Source of the DNA: Massilia sp. UMI-21 | GTDB taxonomy: Bacteria > Pseudomonadota > Gammaproteobacteria > Burkholderiales > Burkholderiaceae_D | Reading direction: 5' to 3' | DNA length: 64,000 bases | Assembly: GCA_015277795.1 (NCBI GenBank) | Contig: CP063848.1 | Span: forward strand, 2,914,001 to 2,978,000 | Part shown: positions 51,112-62,371 of the stretch, one piece after another | Numbering within the stretch: the stretch's first letter is position 1 | Layout of the letters: each line of letters begins with the position of its first letter | The notes under the pieces: generated by a model | The model's database searches: none | What the model was told of the DNA's origin: nothing | The model's input: only the letters and a program-made list of their open reading frames with translations | Made by a program: the position numbers and the translations under genes

Positions 51112-52166
51112 CCAAGAGCTACCGCAGGACAATCAAGAGCAGCACGGCTTCCAGCCGATCGCACACGGGCGCCACGGCCGGCATGCTGTTGGCCGGGATC
51201 GGCCTGGCCGCGTCCTTTTTCTTTGTCCGCAACAAGACGAGGCAAGCCGAGCGCGACAATCCGCCGCAAGGGAAGTTCGTCGACGTCGACGGCGTGCGCC
51301 TGCACTACCTCGAACGCGGTACCGGGCCGGCTCTCGTCCTGCTGCACGGCAATGGGGTGTATTCGGCGGACTTCGACACCAGTGGCCTGTTGCAGCAGGC
51401 TGCCGCGCACTACCGCGTGATCGCCTTCGACCGCCCGGGTTTCGGCTATAGCGAGCGCCCGCGCGGCACCCTATGGACGCCCGAGAAGCAGGCGGCGCTG
51501 CTCCATCGCGCGCTCGAGCGGATCGGCGTGGAGTCTGCCATCGTGCTTGGTCATTCCTGGGGCACGATGGTCGCGCTGGCGATGGGACTGCAGCGGCCGG
51601 ACGTCGTGCGCGGGCTGGTGCTGCTGTCGGGTTATTACTACCCGAGCGTGCGGCTGGACGTGGCGGCGTTCTCGTCGCCGGCGATTCCGGTCATCGGCGA
51701 TGTGATGCGCTACACGGTGTCGCCCCTGCTGACGCGGCTGATGTGGCCGAGCCTCACGAAACGGACCTTCTCCCCGATGCCGGTCCCGCGCCGTTTCGAT
51801 GCCTTCCCGATCTGGATGGCGCTGCGTCCGAAGCAGCTCCGCGCCAGTGCGGCGGAGACGGCGCTGATGATCCCGTCGGCGCTGTCGCTGTCGAAGCGCT
51901 ACGCGGAACTGAAGGTGCCGGCGATCGTCGTGGCGGGTACCCGCGACAGGATCGTCGACGCCGGCCATAACTCGGAGCGTCTGCACGAGCGCCTTCCCGA
52001 CAGCCAGTTGCAGCTCGAGCCCGGCGTGGGCCACATGACGCATTACGCCGATCCCGGGAAGGTGTTGGCGGCGATCGACGAGATCGCGGCCCGCGTGGGA
52101 GAGCCGGTGCATCCGCGCACGCCCGAGGCGGAAGCGCTGGCCAGGAACAGCGAGAGCGGGGTATGA
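51108..52166 (+). CDS. Alpha/beta hydrolase with N-terminal membrane anchor
   Basis: A 352-residue hydrolase. Start is GTG at 51108, overlapping the sirtuin stop (GTGA) with AGGGGG upstream. A basic N-terminus and one hydrophobic segment (MLLAGIGLAASFFFV, about residues 26-40) anchor it. The catalytic set is Ser in LGHSWGTM (about residue 145), Asp in GTRDRIVDAG, and His in GVGHMTHYA. The substrate is unknown. It is probably made together with the sirtuin. Confidence 0.87.
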   Translation: MTKSYRRTIKSSTASSRSHTGATAGMLLAGIGLAASFFFVRNKTRQAERDNPPQGKFVDVDGVRLHYLERGTGPALVLLHGNGVYSADFDTSGLLQQAAAHYRVIAFDRPGFGYSERPRGTLWTPEKQAALLHRALERIGVESAIVLGHSWGTMVALAMGLQRPDVVRGLVLLSGYYYPSVRLDVAAFSSPAIPVIGDVMRYTVSPLLTRLMWPSLTKRTFSPMPVPRRFDAFPIWMALRPKQLRASAAETALMIPSALSLSKRYAELKVPAIVVAGTRDRIVDAGHNSERLHERLPDSQLQLEPGVGHMTHYADPGKVLAAIDEIAARVGEPVHPRTPEAEALARNSESGV

Positions 52167-52251
52167 GTTTCACCCGGGCGCCGGGCTGAAAAAAACGCCA
52201 TCGCGGCCGATGGCCGGGATGGCGCCTGTCGAGTGCTGCGGAACGCGCCGC

Positions 52252-52575
52252 TCAGCCCTTGAGTACGTACTTGATGACGATGCCTGCGGTCAGCGCCGCG
52301 AAGATCACCAGCGACAGCCCGCCATGCAGCATCGGCGAGCCGATCGACACCTGGGACGTGCGCGGGTCCATTTCCATGCGCACCGCCTTGCCGAACATGA
52401 CCGGGCGCAGGAAGCCGCGCACGCCCACCAGGATCATGCCGATGCCGAAGCACAGGTCGGCCGTGTTGTGCGTGCTCAGGCCGTTCGCCAGCGTCGGCAG
52501 GCCAAGCAGCAGTCCGAGGGCCAGCCACATGACGCGCGCGCCCGTGGAGAGACGCAGCCGGCTCCAGTCCATCAT
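52252..52575 (-). CDS. Small membrane protein at the end of the nadAC operon
   Basis: A 107-residue protein with three likely membrane segments (ARVMWLALGLLLGLPTLANG, LCFGIGMILVGVRGFLRP and LVIFAALTAGIVIKYVL). Its start overlaps the nadC stop by four bases, so it is translated with nadC. I recognise no family. Confidence 0.7.
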   Translation of the reverse strand: MMDWSRLRLSTGARVMWLALGLLLGLPTLANGLSTHNTADLCFGIGMILVGVRGFLRPVMFGKAVRMEMDPRTSQVSIGSPMLHGGLSLVIFAALTAGIVIKYVLKG

Positions 52576-53468
52576 GCCGCCACCTCTGCCGGCGCGGCTG
52601 CGATGCGCAGCGAGTAATCGGTCGCACGCACGTCCTTGGTCAGGCTGCCGATCGAGATACGGTCCACGCCGGTCTCGGCGATCGCCCGCACGGTGTCCAT
52701 GCCGACGCCGCCCGAGGCTTCCAGCAGCGCGCGGCCGACATTCACGCGCACCGCTTCGCGCATCATGTCGAGATTGAAGTTGTCGAGCAGGACCGACTTG
52801 ACGCCGGCCGCCAGCGCTTCTTCCAGCTGGGCGATGGTCTCGACTTCGATCTGCACCGGCGCGCCGGAGTCCAGCGCGGCGGCTGCCTGCAGGGCCCGGG
52901 TCACGCCGCCGGCCGCCGCGATGTGGTTTTCCTTGATCAGGATGCCGTCGTACAGCGCCATGCGCTGGTTCTGGCCGCCGCCCACGCGCACCGCGTACTT
53001 CTGCGCCAGGCGCAGGCCCGGCAGGGTCTTGCGGGTGTCGAGGATGGCCGCATGCGTACCCTGGACCAGGTCGACGTACTTGCGGGTGGCCGTGGCCACG
53101 CCCGACAGCAGCTGCATGAAGTTGAGCGCCGCGCGCTCGGCCGTGAGCAGCGAGCGCGGGCAGCCCTCGATGGTGCAGACCACGCTATCGGCTTCCATCA
53201 GGTCGCCCTCGGCATATTTCCAGTCGATGGCGATGTCCTGGTCGACCGCCAGCATCACCCCTTCGAACCAGGGCGCCCCGCACAACACCGCCGCTTCGCG
53301 CACGATGACGCGCGCCTGCACGCGGGGTTCGAGCGGCACCAGCATGCCGGTCAGGTCGCCGGTGCCGACGTCTTCCAGCAGGGCCGCCAGGATATTCGCT
53401 TCGAAGGCCGCTTGCAGCTTCTCGTCGAGCTTGGCGTCCGAAATAAAAGGATTGCGCAGGGTCGTCAT
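52572..53468 (-). CDS. nadC: Quinolinate phosphoribosyltransferase
   Basis: A 298-residue enzyme that converts quinolinate and PRPP to nicotinate mononucleotide. [19 protein letters not shown] and [12 protein letters not shown] are the signature segments near residues 145-185, and [18 protein letters not shown] is the phosphate-binding end. Its ATG overlaps the nadA stop by four bases, giving a coupled nadA-nadC pair. Confidence 0.95.
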   Translation of the reverse strand: MTTLRNPFISDAKLDEKLQAAFEANILAALLEDVGTGDLTGMLVPLEPRVQARVIVREAAVLCGAPWFEGVMLAVDQDIAIDWKYAEGDLMEADSVVCTIEGCPRSLLTAERAALNFMQLLSGVATATRKYVDLVQGTHAAILDTRKTLPGLRLAQKYAVRVGGGQNQRMALYDGILIKENHIAAAGGVTRALQAAAALDSGAPVQIEVETIAQLEEALAAGVKSVLLDNFNLDMMREAVRVNVGRALLEASGGVGMDTVRAIAETGVDRISIGSLTKDVRATDYSLRIAAAPAEVAA

Positions 53469-54640
53469 GCCGGGCCTACTCCGTTGAACAGGGAAGTGTT
53501 TTGCTCGAGCGCACCGCTCGGCAGGGCTTGCGCCTTCTTGGCGGCGGCGAAATCGAGCATGCGGTCGATCGCGCGCTTGGCCTGGCGGCCGATCTCCGGA
53601 TCGACGTGCACCTCGTTGGCGGCGCTCTCAACGCTGTGTTCCAACGCCTCCGCCAGGTTCTTCAAGCCGTTCATGGCCATCCACGGGCAGTGCGCGCAGC
53701 TCTTGCAGGTGGCGCTGTTGCCGGCGGTCGGCGCTTCGATGAAGTGCTTGCCCGGCGCCGCGGCGCGCATCTTGTGCAGGATGCCGTTGTCGGTGGCGAC
53801 GATGAAGGTGGTCGCAGGCAGGTTCACCGCCGCGTTGATCAGCTGGGTGGTCGATCCGACCACGTCGGCCTGGGCCACCACCGATGCCGGGGATTCCGGG
53901 TGCACCAGCACCTTGGCCTCCGGGTGCTCAAGCTTGAGCAGGTCCAGTTCGACGCCCTTGAATTCGTCGTGCACCAGGCAGGAGCCCTGCCACAGCAGCA
54001 TGTCGGCGCCGGTCTGCTTCTGGATGTACGCACCCAGGTGGCGGTCGGGCGCCCACAGGATCTTCTTGCCCTGCTCGTGCAGGTGCCTGACGATGTCCAG
54101 GCCGATCGACGAGGTCACCATCCAGTCGGCGCGCGCCTTTACGGCGGCGCTGGTGTTGGCGTACACCACCACCGTGCGGTCCGGATGCTGGTCGCAGAAA
54201 GCCGCGAATTCGTCGGCCGGGCAGCCCAGGTCGAGCGAGCAGGTCGCGTCCAGGTCGGGCATCAGGATGGTCTTTTCCGGGCTCAGGATCTTGGCCGATT
54301 CGCCCATGAAGCGCACCCCGGCCACGACCAGGGTCCGGGCCGGGTGGTCACGGCCGAAACGCGCCATCTCGAGCGAATCGGAGACGCAGCCGCCGGTCTC
54401 CTCGGCCAGGTCCTGCAGGTCGGCGTCCACGTAGTAGTGGGCCACCAGCACCGCATCGCGCTCCTTCAGCAGGCGCTTGATGCGCTCTTTCAGCTCCGCT
54501 TTCTCGGCGGCGCTCGGCACGGCCGGCACGCGCGCCCAGGCTTCGGCGGTGGCCGGGTTGATGGTGCAGGCCGCGCCGACCTGGGGGTGGTCGTATTCGT
54601 AGGTCTTGATCGCGCTGTTCGTAATGGGAATAGTGATCAT
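53465..54640 (-). CDS. nadA: Quinolinate synthase A
   Basis: A 391-residue enzyme that joins iminoaspartate and dihydroxyacetone phosphate to give quinolinate using a 4Fe-4S cluster. Cysteines in [25 protein letters not shown] and CKSCAHCPW are visible; one from each region should bind the cluster. [14 protein letters not shown] opens the catalytic part. It precedes nadC by an overlap and follows the ABC-F gene by 16 bases, so all may share a transcript. Confidence 0.95.
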   Translation of the reverse strand: MITIPITNSAIKTYEYDHPQVGAACTINPATAEAWARVPAVPSAAEKAELKERIKRLLKERDAVLVAHYYVDADLQDLAEETGGCVSDSLEMARFGRDHPARTLVVAGVRFMGESAKILSPEKTILMPDLDATCSLDLGCPADEFAAFCDQHPDRTVVVYANTSAAVKARADWMVTSSIGLDIVRHLHEQGKKILWAPDRHLGAYIQKQTGADMLLWQGSCLVHDEFKGVELDLLKLEHPEAKVLVHPESPASVVAQADVVGSTTQLINAAVNLPATTFIVATDNGILHKMRAAAPGKHFIEAPTAGNSATCKSCAHCPWMAMNGLKNLAEALEHSVESAANEVHVDPEIGRQAKRAIDRMLDFAAAKKAQALPSGALEQNTSLFNGVGPA

Positions 54641-54656
54641 GCGGACGGATCTCCTA

Positions 54657-56258
<1,602 letters not shown>

Positions 56259-56370
56259 TGGGAGACCTTTAAAAGCGAGTTAGCAACGATGTTGCCGAAT
56301 AACCCGCGATTTTACCATCCTGGGGGCGCAGGGCGAAATCCTTGCCCCGTTTGCGCCCCGGGACGCCAGC

Positions 56371-57300
56371 TCAGCCGCAGTGGCCCGCCAGGCGCAGGGT
56401 CGGATAATCGGACAGCGCCAGGCTGAAACCGTCCGCATCCGAGGCCAGCCGGCCCTGCGCCCCGAACGGGATCGTCACCCGGCGCGGGATGTGGCCGAAG
56501 CTCAGGCCATGGATGACCGGCACCGGCAACGTGGCGCGCAGGTGGGCCAGCATGGTGTCGAAATCGTAGCCATTGTCGTTGGGCGCCAGCTTGTAGCCCG
56601 AGAAGTCGCCCAGCACGACCGCGCGCTGGCGCGCCAGCACACCGGCCTGGTCCAGTTGCAGCAGCATGCGCTCGACCCGGTAGGGATGCTCGGCGATGTC
56701 TTCCAGGTACAGGATGCCGCCGTCGATGCGCGGGAAATACGGCGTGCCCAGCAGCGAGACGATCATCGCCAGGTTGCCGCCCCAGACGGTGCCCTCTTCC
56801 TGGATGGACGGGTTGCCGCGCGCGCACTCGGTAATGGTATGGGCCGGACCCGCCAGGCAGCGCCAGAAGTCGTCCAGGGTGAACCGGACCGGCTCCCTGG
56901 CGCCGAAATCGCCGGCGATCATCGGACCGGCATAGCTCAGTGCGCCGGTCCGGGCCATCAGGCCCATGTGGATGGCCGTGATGTCCGAAAAGCCGACCAC
57001 CAGCTTGCCGCTGGCGGCGATCGCCTCGAAGTCGATGTGCGGCAGCAGGCGGGTGCTGCCGTAGCCGCCGCGCAGCGCCATGATGATCTGCACGTCGGGG
57101 TCGGCGACCGCCGCCCGCAGCTGCTCCAGCCGTCCCTGGTCGGTGCCGCCGAAGCGCTCGTGGATGCCGGCGTGGTCGTAGTAGTTATGGACGAGGCAGC
57201 CATGCTGCTCGAGGCGGGCGATGCCGCGGTCGACGGCGCAGGGCTCGAGCGCCTGGCCGGCCGGGGCCACGATGGCGATGCCGATTTGTTGGGTGATCAC
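56371..57300 (-). CDS. LD-carboxypeptidase (LdcA/MccF family)
   Basis: A 309-residue serine peptidase of family S66, which trims tetrapeptides in recycled murein; some members act on microcin C. GFSDITAIH holds the nucleophile Ser (about residue 106), IIMALRGGYGSTRLLP comes before it, and YLEDIAEHPYRVERML and HGLSFGHIPRRV hold the Glu and His of the triad. It starts 11 bases after the hydrolase gene upstream. Confidence 0.92.
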   Translation of the reverse strand: MITQQIGIAIVAPAGQALEPCAVDRGIARLEQHGCLVHNYYDHAGIHERFGGTDQGRLEQLRAAVADPDVQIIMALRGGYGSTRLLPHIDFEAIAASGKLVVGFSDITAIHMGLMARTGALSYAGPMIAGDFGAREPVRFTLDDFWRCLAGPAHTITECARGNPSIQEEGTVWGGNLAMIVSLLGTPYFPRIDGGILYLEDIAEHPYRVERMLLQLDQAGVLARQRAVVLGDFSGYKLAPNDNGYDFDTMLAHLRATLPVPVIHGLSFGHIPRRVTIPFGAQGRLASDADGFSLALSDYPTLRLAGHCG

Positions 57301-57310
57301 TGGTTGACGA

Positions 57311-58237
57311 CTATTGTTTGACGAATAAGCGAGGTGTTGAGTCCGGCAACATCTTACCCCTGGCGTGGGCGTCGATCAAGGCAAGCAGGCGCTCGACGAG
57401 TTGCGGCGGCAAGTCGTGGCCCATGCCCTCGATGATTTCGAGGCGGGCGCCGGGGATGCGACTGGCGGTGTCTTCGCCGCAGGCGAGCGGCACCAGCGGG
57501 TCGGCGGCGCCGTGGATGATGAGGGATGGCGCGGTGATGGTGCGCAGCAGCGCGCAGCGGTCGCCCGAGGCGGCAATGGCCATCGTCTGGCGCGCTACCC
57601 CCGCCGGGCAATAGCTCCGGTGAACCGAACGGGCCACCCGCTTGCGCAAGACCTTGTCGGGCGTCGGGTAGGACGGGCTGCCGATGCCGCGCGCCACGCT
57701 GAGCTCATGCGCGATGATGCTCTCGGTGTCGGCCGGATCGGCAGGGCGGCGCGCCAGCAGCTTGCTGATTTTTTTCTCCGGACCCGGAAGGCCGCGCCGG
57801 CAACTGCTCGACATGATGGAAGTCAGGCTGAGGATGCGCTGCGGGTAACGCGCCGCCAGGATCTGGGCGATCATGCCGCCCATCGCGACCCCGACCACGT
57901 GGGCGCGCGCCACACCGAGCGCGGACAGCACACCAATCGCGTCTTCGGCCATGTCGTCGAGGCGGTAGGCGGCGCGCAGCGGCCAGCCGAGCTTCGACTT
58001 GAACCGGGCCAGGCCCAGATTGGGCACCCCGGCCCGCTCGAACTTGGTGGACAGGCCGCAATCGCGGTGATCGAAACGGATGACGTAGAAGCCGAGCTCG
58101 ACCAGACCGTCGACGAACTCGTCGGGCCAGGCGCTCAGCTGCATGCCGAGCCCATGCACCAGCAGCAGCGGCGGGGCTTTGGGGTCGCCTGCGGTGTCGA
58201 AGGCGATGCGGATTCCGTTGGCGTTCAGCGTAGGCAT
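57311..58237 (-). CDS. Alpha/beta hydrolase
   Basis: A 308-residue hydrolase. LVHGLGMQLSAWPDEFVDG is the oxyanion segment, the nucleophile elbow is GVAMGGMIA with Ala-Met-Gly, that is, Met follows Ala where Ser is usual, then Asp in HGAADPLVP and His in GMGHDLPPQ. The elbow reads V-A-M-G-G, so the catalytic Ser appears to be replaced by Ala. The start at 58237 (MPTLNANGIRI) is preferred over 58273. It belongs to the minus-strand run with tadA and ldcA. The substrate is unknown. Confidence 0.85.
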   Translation of the reverse strand: MPTLNANGIRIAFDTAGDPKAPPLLLVHGLGMQLSAWPDEFVDGLVELGFYVIRFDHRDCGLSTKFERAGVPNLGLARFKSKLGWPLRAAYRLDDMAEDAIGVLSALGVARAHVVGVAMGGMIAQILAARYPQRILSLTSIMSSSCRRGLPGPEKKISKLLARRPADPADTESIIAHELSVARGIGSPSYPTPDKVLRKRVARSVHRSYCPAGVARQTMAIAASGDRCALLRTITAPSLIIHGAADPLVPLACGEDTASRIPGARLEIIEGMGHDLPPQLVERLLALIDAHARGKMLPDSTPRLFVKQ

Positions 58238-58386
58238 GGCAACGTGTCGGCCGCTCAGGCGGCGTGAGCTCATCGAAACAGCAGGCTAGGCTCGCCGCGA
58301 AAGCGGCATGCGGCCAGCATATCACTTTCGACATCACGCGGGCGCTCGCGCGAGCGTACGATTTGTCTTACGCCGGGGGAGCCGCG

Positions 58387-59326
<940 letters not shown>

Positions 59327-59375
59327 GGGGTGCTCGGTAGATTCTGGCGAACTTGTGAATCGCTTGATGAATCCC

Positions 59376-60011
59376 TCAGGGGATCTGGAGGAGTTTATGG
59401 GTCTGGAGGCTCAGCTTCCACCTCGGGTTGCGGCGGCAGGTCTCGATCGCCAGACGCGTGTTGTGCGCGGCGAGCGGGCCGTCCATCGGCTGCACGTAGA
59501 AATGCTCGAAATCGAGCTGCTCGTAGGCAGCCAGGTCCTGGCCCGCCTGCGGGATGACGACCTTGATCTCGCTGCCCTTGGCGACCACCAGCGTCGCGCC
59601 CATCTTCGGGCTGACGCAGACCCAGTCCACCCCTTCCGGCACCGGCAGGGTGCCATTGGTCTCGATCGCGATCGTGAAGCCGCGCGCGTGCATCGCATCG
59701 ATCAGCGGGCGGTCCAGTTGCAGCAGCGGCTCGCCGCCGGTGAACACCACGTACTTGCTGGCGGCATGCGCCGATGGCCACAGGCCGTCGATCTCGGCAG
59801 CGAGCGCGTCGGGATCGCGGAACTTGCCGCCGCGCTCGCCGTCGGTGCCGACGAAATCGGTATCGCAGAAGGTGCACACGGCTGCCGCGCGGTCGGCCTC
59901 GCGCCCGGTCCAGAGGTTGCAACCGGAAAACCGGCAAAACACGGCCGGACGCCCCGCGTGGGCGCCTTCGCCCTGCAGGGTGTAGAAGATCTCTTTGATG
60001 CTGTAAGTCAC
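59376..60011 (-). CDS. queE: 7-carboxy-7-deazaguanine synthase
   Basis: A 211-residue radical-SAM enzyme that makes the deazaguanine core of queuosine. The cluster cysteines are in CRFSGCNLWTGR and CTFCDTDF, a spaced Cys-x14-Cys-x2-Cys arrangement like that of Burkholderia QueE instead of CxxxCxxC. GGEPLLQLD follows. The start is GTG at 60011 with AGAGG seven bases upstream, and a TATAAT box lies at 60035-60040 on the minus strand. It leads the queE-queD-tadA run. Confidence 0.94.
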   Translation of the reverse strand: MTYSIKEIFYTLQGEGAHAGRPAVFCRFSGCNLWTGREADRAAAVCTFCDTDFVGTDGERGGKFRDPDALAAEIDGLWPSAHAASKYVVFTGGEPLLQLDRPLIDAMHARGFTIAIETNGTLPVPEGVDWVCVSPKMGATLVVAKGSEIKVVIPQAGQDLAAYEQLDFEHFYVQPMDGPLAAHNTRLAIETCRRNPRWKLSLQTHKLLQIP

Positions 60012-60195
60012 GTTAAGCCTCTCGTCAACCTTCCATTATAACCGGCGCCGCGCCTGTCGTGGGCGCCCCCCCGCCGGCGCCGGCCGGACGGGGGCGACCG
60101 GGACGCTGTTCATGCATTGAGAATGAGCAATATTTCTGATCGGAATGCGGTGTACCTTCATACGGAATCTTCCGAATGCTAGTCAGAAGGATGCT

Positions 60196-61140
60196 ATGAG
60201 CAAGCCCACTTCATTCCTAAGCTACGTATCCGCGTTCGCTGCAATGGCAGTGAGCGCGCCCGCCGCTGCCGCCCTGCCCCTGCCGCTGCGCGGCACGGCC
60301 CCCGAGCTGGTGGCGGCCGGCATGGTCAGCCTGGCCTGCCTCGCCCTGGCAATGCTGCTGCAGCGCCGCGCGCAGGCTGCCCACGAGCGCACCCGCGCGC
60401 TCGAGCAGCGCTTGGAGGCGGAGCGCGGGGCGCACGCCGACGTCGAGGACGCCCTCGCCGGCAGTCATGAGGTGCTGTGCCGGCTGGTGCGCCAGCAGGA
60501 GCACGTGCGCGAGGCCGAGCGCACCCGGATCGCCCGCGACCTGCACGACGAACTGGGGCATCGGCTGTTGTCGCTGCGGGTGGAGCTGGCCCTGCAGCAG
60601 GCGGCCATGCGCGGCACCTCCCCGGCCGCGCACGACAAGCTGAGTCTCGCGATCGCCAACCTGGACGCCGTCATCCGGTCGGTGCGTACGATCGTCGCCG
60701 GGCTGCGCCCGATCGGGCCGGGCCAGAACCTGCGCCAGGCCGCCGAACGCCACCTGGCCGAGTTCGCCCGCCTGAACGGCCTGGACTACCGCTTCGACGC
60801 CAGCTCCCTCGACGACAGCCGGCGCGACCCGGAGCACGATGCGGTGCTGTTCCGCGTACTGCAGGAGTCGCTCTCGAATGTGGCCCGTCATGCCCAGGCC
60901 ACGCTGGTGTGCGTGACCCTGGTGGAATCGGCCGCCGAAGCGGTCCTGAAGGTCGAGGACGACGGTATCGGCCCGCCCGGCCCGGACCGGCTCGACGCGC
61001 ACAGCTGCGGGATCGACGGCATGCGCGAACGCACCGAGGCGCTCGGCGGAAGCCTGGCGCTGTCGGCCGGCCGGCGCGGCGGAACGATCGTGTGCGCGAC
61101 GCTTCCCTTGGCTCGCATGGCGGCAGCCGCTCCCGCGTAG
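60196..61140 (+). CDS. Sensor histidine kinase, NarX/LiaS type (HisKA_3)
   Basis: A 314-residue kinase. The N-terminus has two hydrophobic segments (about residues 8-28 and 38-58), then a coiled coil, then the HisKA_3 box RTRIARDLHDELGHRL with the phosphorylated His, and the ATPase domain with ESLSNVARHAQ (N box), DDGIG and GIDGMRERTEALGG. AGAAGG precedes the ATG at 60196. There is little periplasmic sensor domain. No response regulator is within view on either side. Confidence 0.9.
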   Translation: MSKPTSFLSYVSAFAAMAVSAPAAAALPLPLRGTAPELVAAGMVSLACLALAMLLQRRAQAAHERTRALEQRLEAERGAHADVEDALAGSHEVLCRLVRQQEHVREAERTRIARDLHDELGHRLLSLRVELALQQAAMRGTSPAAHDKLSLAIANLDAVIRSVRTIVAGLRPIGPGQNLRQAAERHLAEFARLNGLDYRFDASSLDDSRRDPEHDAVLFRVLQESLSNVARHAQATLVCVTLVESAAEAVLKVEDDGIGPPGPDRLDAHSCGIDGMRERTEALGGSLALSAGRRGGTIVCATLPLARMAAAAPA

Positions 61141-61267
61141 TGCTTGCCAACTTACTCACTCGAGAATTTGCCTTGCTGAAAATCAAGAAGGTCGAGCCTG
61201 CGCGGTAGCAGAATCGTTTCCTGTTGGCAGTCATTCGATTGCCCGACCGGAACCGCAGAGGACGACC

Positions 61268-62272
61268 ATGATCAGCGCATCCATCACCGGCACAGGTGCC
61301 GGCGCCAGTACACCCGCCCACGCCGCACAGGTCGGAGACGGCGCATTCGTCGGGCAGCTGGTGGCGTCCCTGTCGATTCCGGTTTTCGTGCTCGACACCG
61401 AGGGCCGGGTCATGATCTGGAACCGCGCGTGCGAGCAGCTGACCGGGGTCGCGGCCCACGAAGTGCTGGGAACCAGCGAACATTGGCGCAGCTTCCACGA
61501 GCACCCGCGCCCGACCCTGGCCGACCTGGTCCTGCAGAACCGGACCGATGAGGTGCGCCGCATCCTGCCCCGCTGTGCGCCGGAAGCTTCGCCCGCCAGC
61601 CTGTGCATCGAGAGCTGGTTCGACATGCCGCGGGCCGGCCGCCGCCGTTACCTGGCGGCCGACGCCAGCCCGATCTTCGGCGCCGACGGCACGCTGGCGG
61701 CGGTGGTGGAGACGCTGCGCGATCTCACCGACGAAAAGATGGCCCAGGTGGCGCTCGAGCAACTGGCAACCCGTGACGGCTTGACCGGCCTGGCCAACCG
61801 CCGCTGCTTCGACGACACCCTGCACGCCGAATGGGCGCGCGCACTGCGCCAGCAACAGCCGCTGTCGCTCCTGATGGTCGATGTCGACAACTTCAAGGCC
61901 TACAACGACGCCAACGGCCACCTCGGCGGGGACGAATGCCTGAAACGGATCGCCAAGGCGGTAGCGAGCGAGATGCGCGCCAACGACCTGGTGGCGCGCT
62001 ATGGGGGCGAAGAATTCGCGGTGATCCTGCCGAACCAGTCGCTCAAGGGCGCCGCCATCGTCGCCGAACGCATCCGCTGCCGTGTCGAACAGCTGCAACT
62101 GCCCTCCAGCGCCCCCACCCGCCACGTCACGGTCTCGATCGGTGCCGCCACCGCCATCGCCGGCCCGGACAACAATGCCAGTCAGCTGATGGCCACCGCC
62201 GATGCCGCCCTGTACCGGGCCAAGCACCTGGGCCGGAACCGCATCAGCCTGCCCCTCAGCGAAGCAGCCTGA
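61268..62272 (+). CDS. PAS-GGDEF diguanylate cyclase
   Basis: A 334-residue soluble enzyme that makes cyclic di-GMP. Residues about 30-150 form a PAS domain (SIPVFVLDTEGRVMIWNRAC). The GGDEF domain follows, from RDGLTGLANRRCFDD to the active-site RYGGEEF near residue 240. RAND, five residues before GGEEF, is an RxxD inhibitory site, so product feedback is likely. A strong hairpin ends the gene. Confidence 0.94.
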   Translation: MISASITGTGAGASTPAHAAQVGDGAFVGQLVASLSIPVFVLDTEGRVMIWNRACEQLTGVAAHEVLGTSEHWRSFHEHPRPTLADLVLQNRTDEVRRILPRCAPEASPASLCIESWFDMPRAGRRRYLAADASPIFGADGTLAAVVETLRDLTDEKMAQVALEQLATRDGLTGLANRRCFDDTLHAEWARALRQQQPLSLLMVDVDNFKAYNDANGHLGGDECLKRIAKAVASEMRANDLVARYGGEEFAVILPNQSLKGAAIVAERIRCRVEQLQLPSSAPTRHVTVSIGAATAIAGPDNNASQLMATADAALYRAKHLGRNRISLPLSEAA

Positions 62273-62286
62273 GCCCCGCGCCGACA

Positions 62287-62319
62287 AAGGAATCGGCGCC
62301 TTCGAGGCGCCGATTCCTT
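62287..62319. terminator. Perfect 14-bp hairpin between convergent genes
   Basis: AAGGAATCGGCGCC (62287-62300) and GGCGCCGATTCCTT (62306-62319) are exact complements around loop TTCGA, 14 bases after the cyclase stop. Complementary AAGG/CCTT ends suit a bidirectional terminator between the cyclase gene and the convergent repeat-protein gene. Confidence 0.75.
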
Positions 62320-62371
62320 GCAAGCAGATGGCTGCGCCGGCTGGCCGGGTTCGCCGGCGCGCCGCTGCAGC

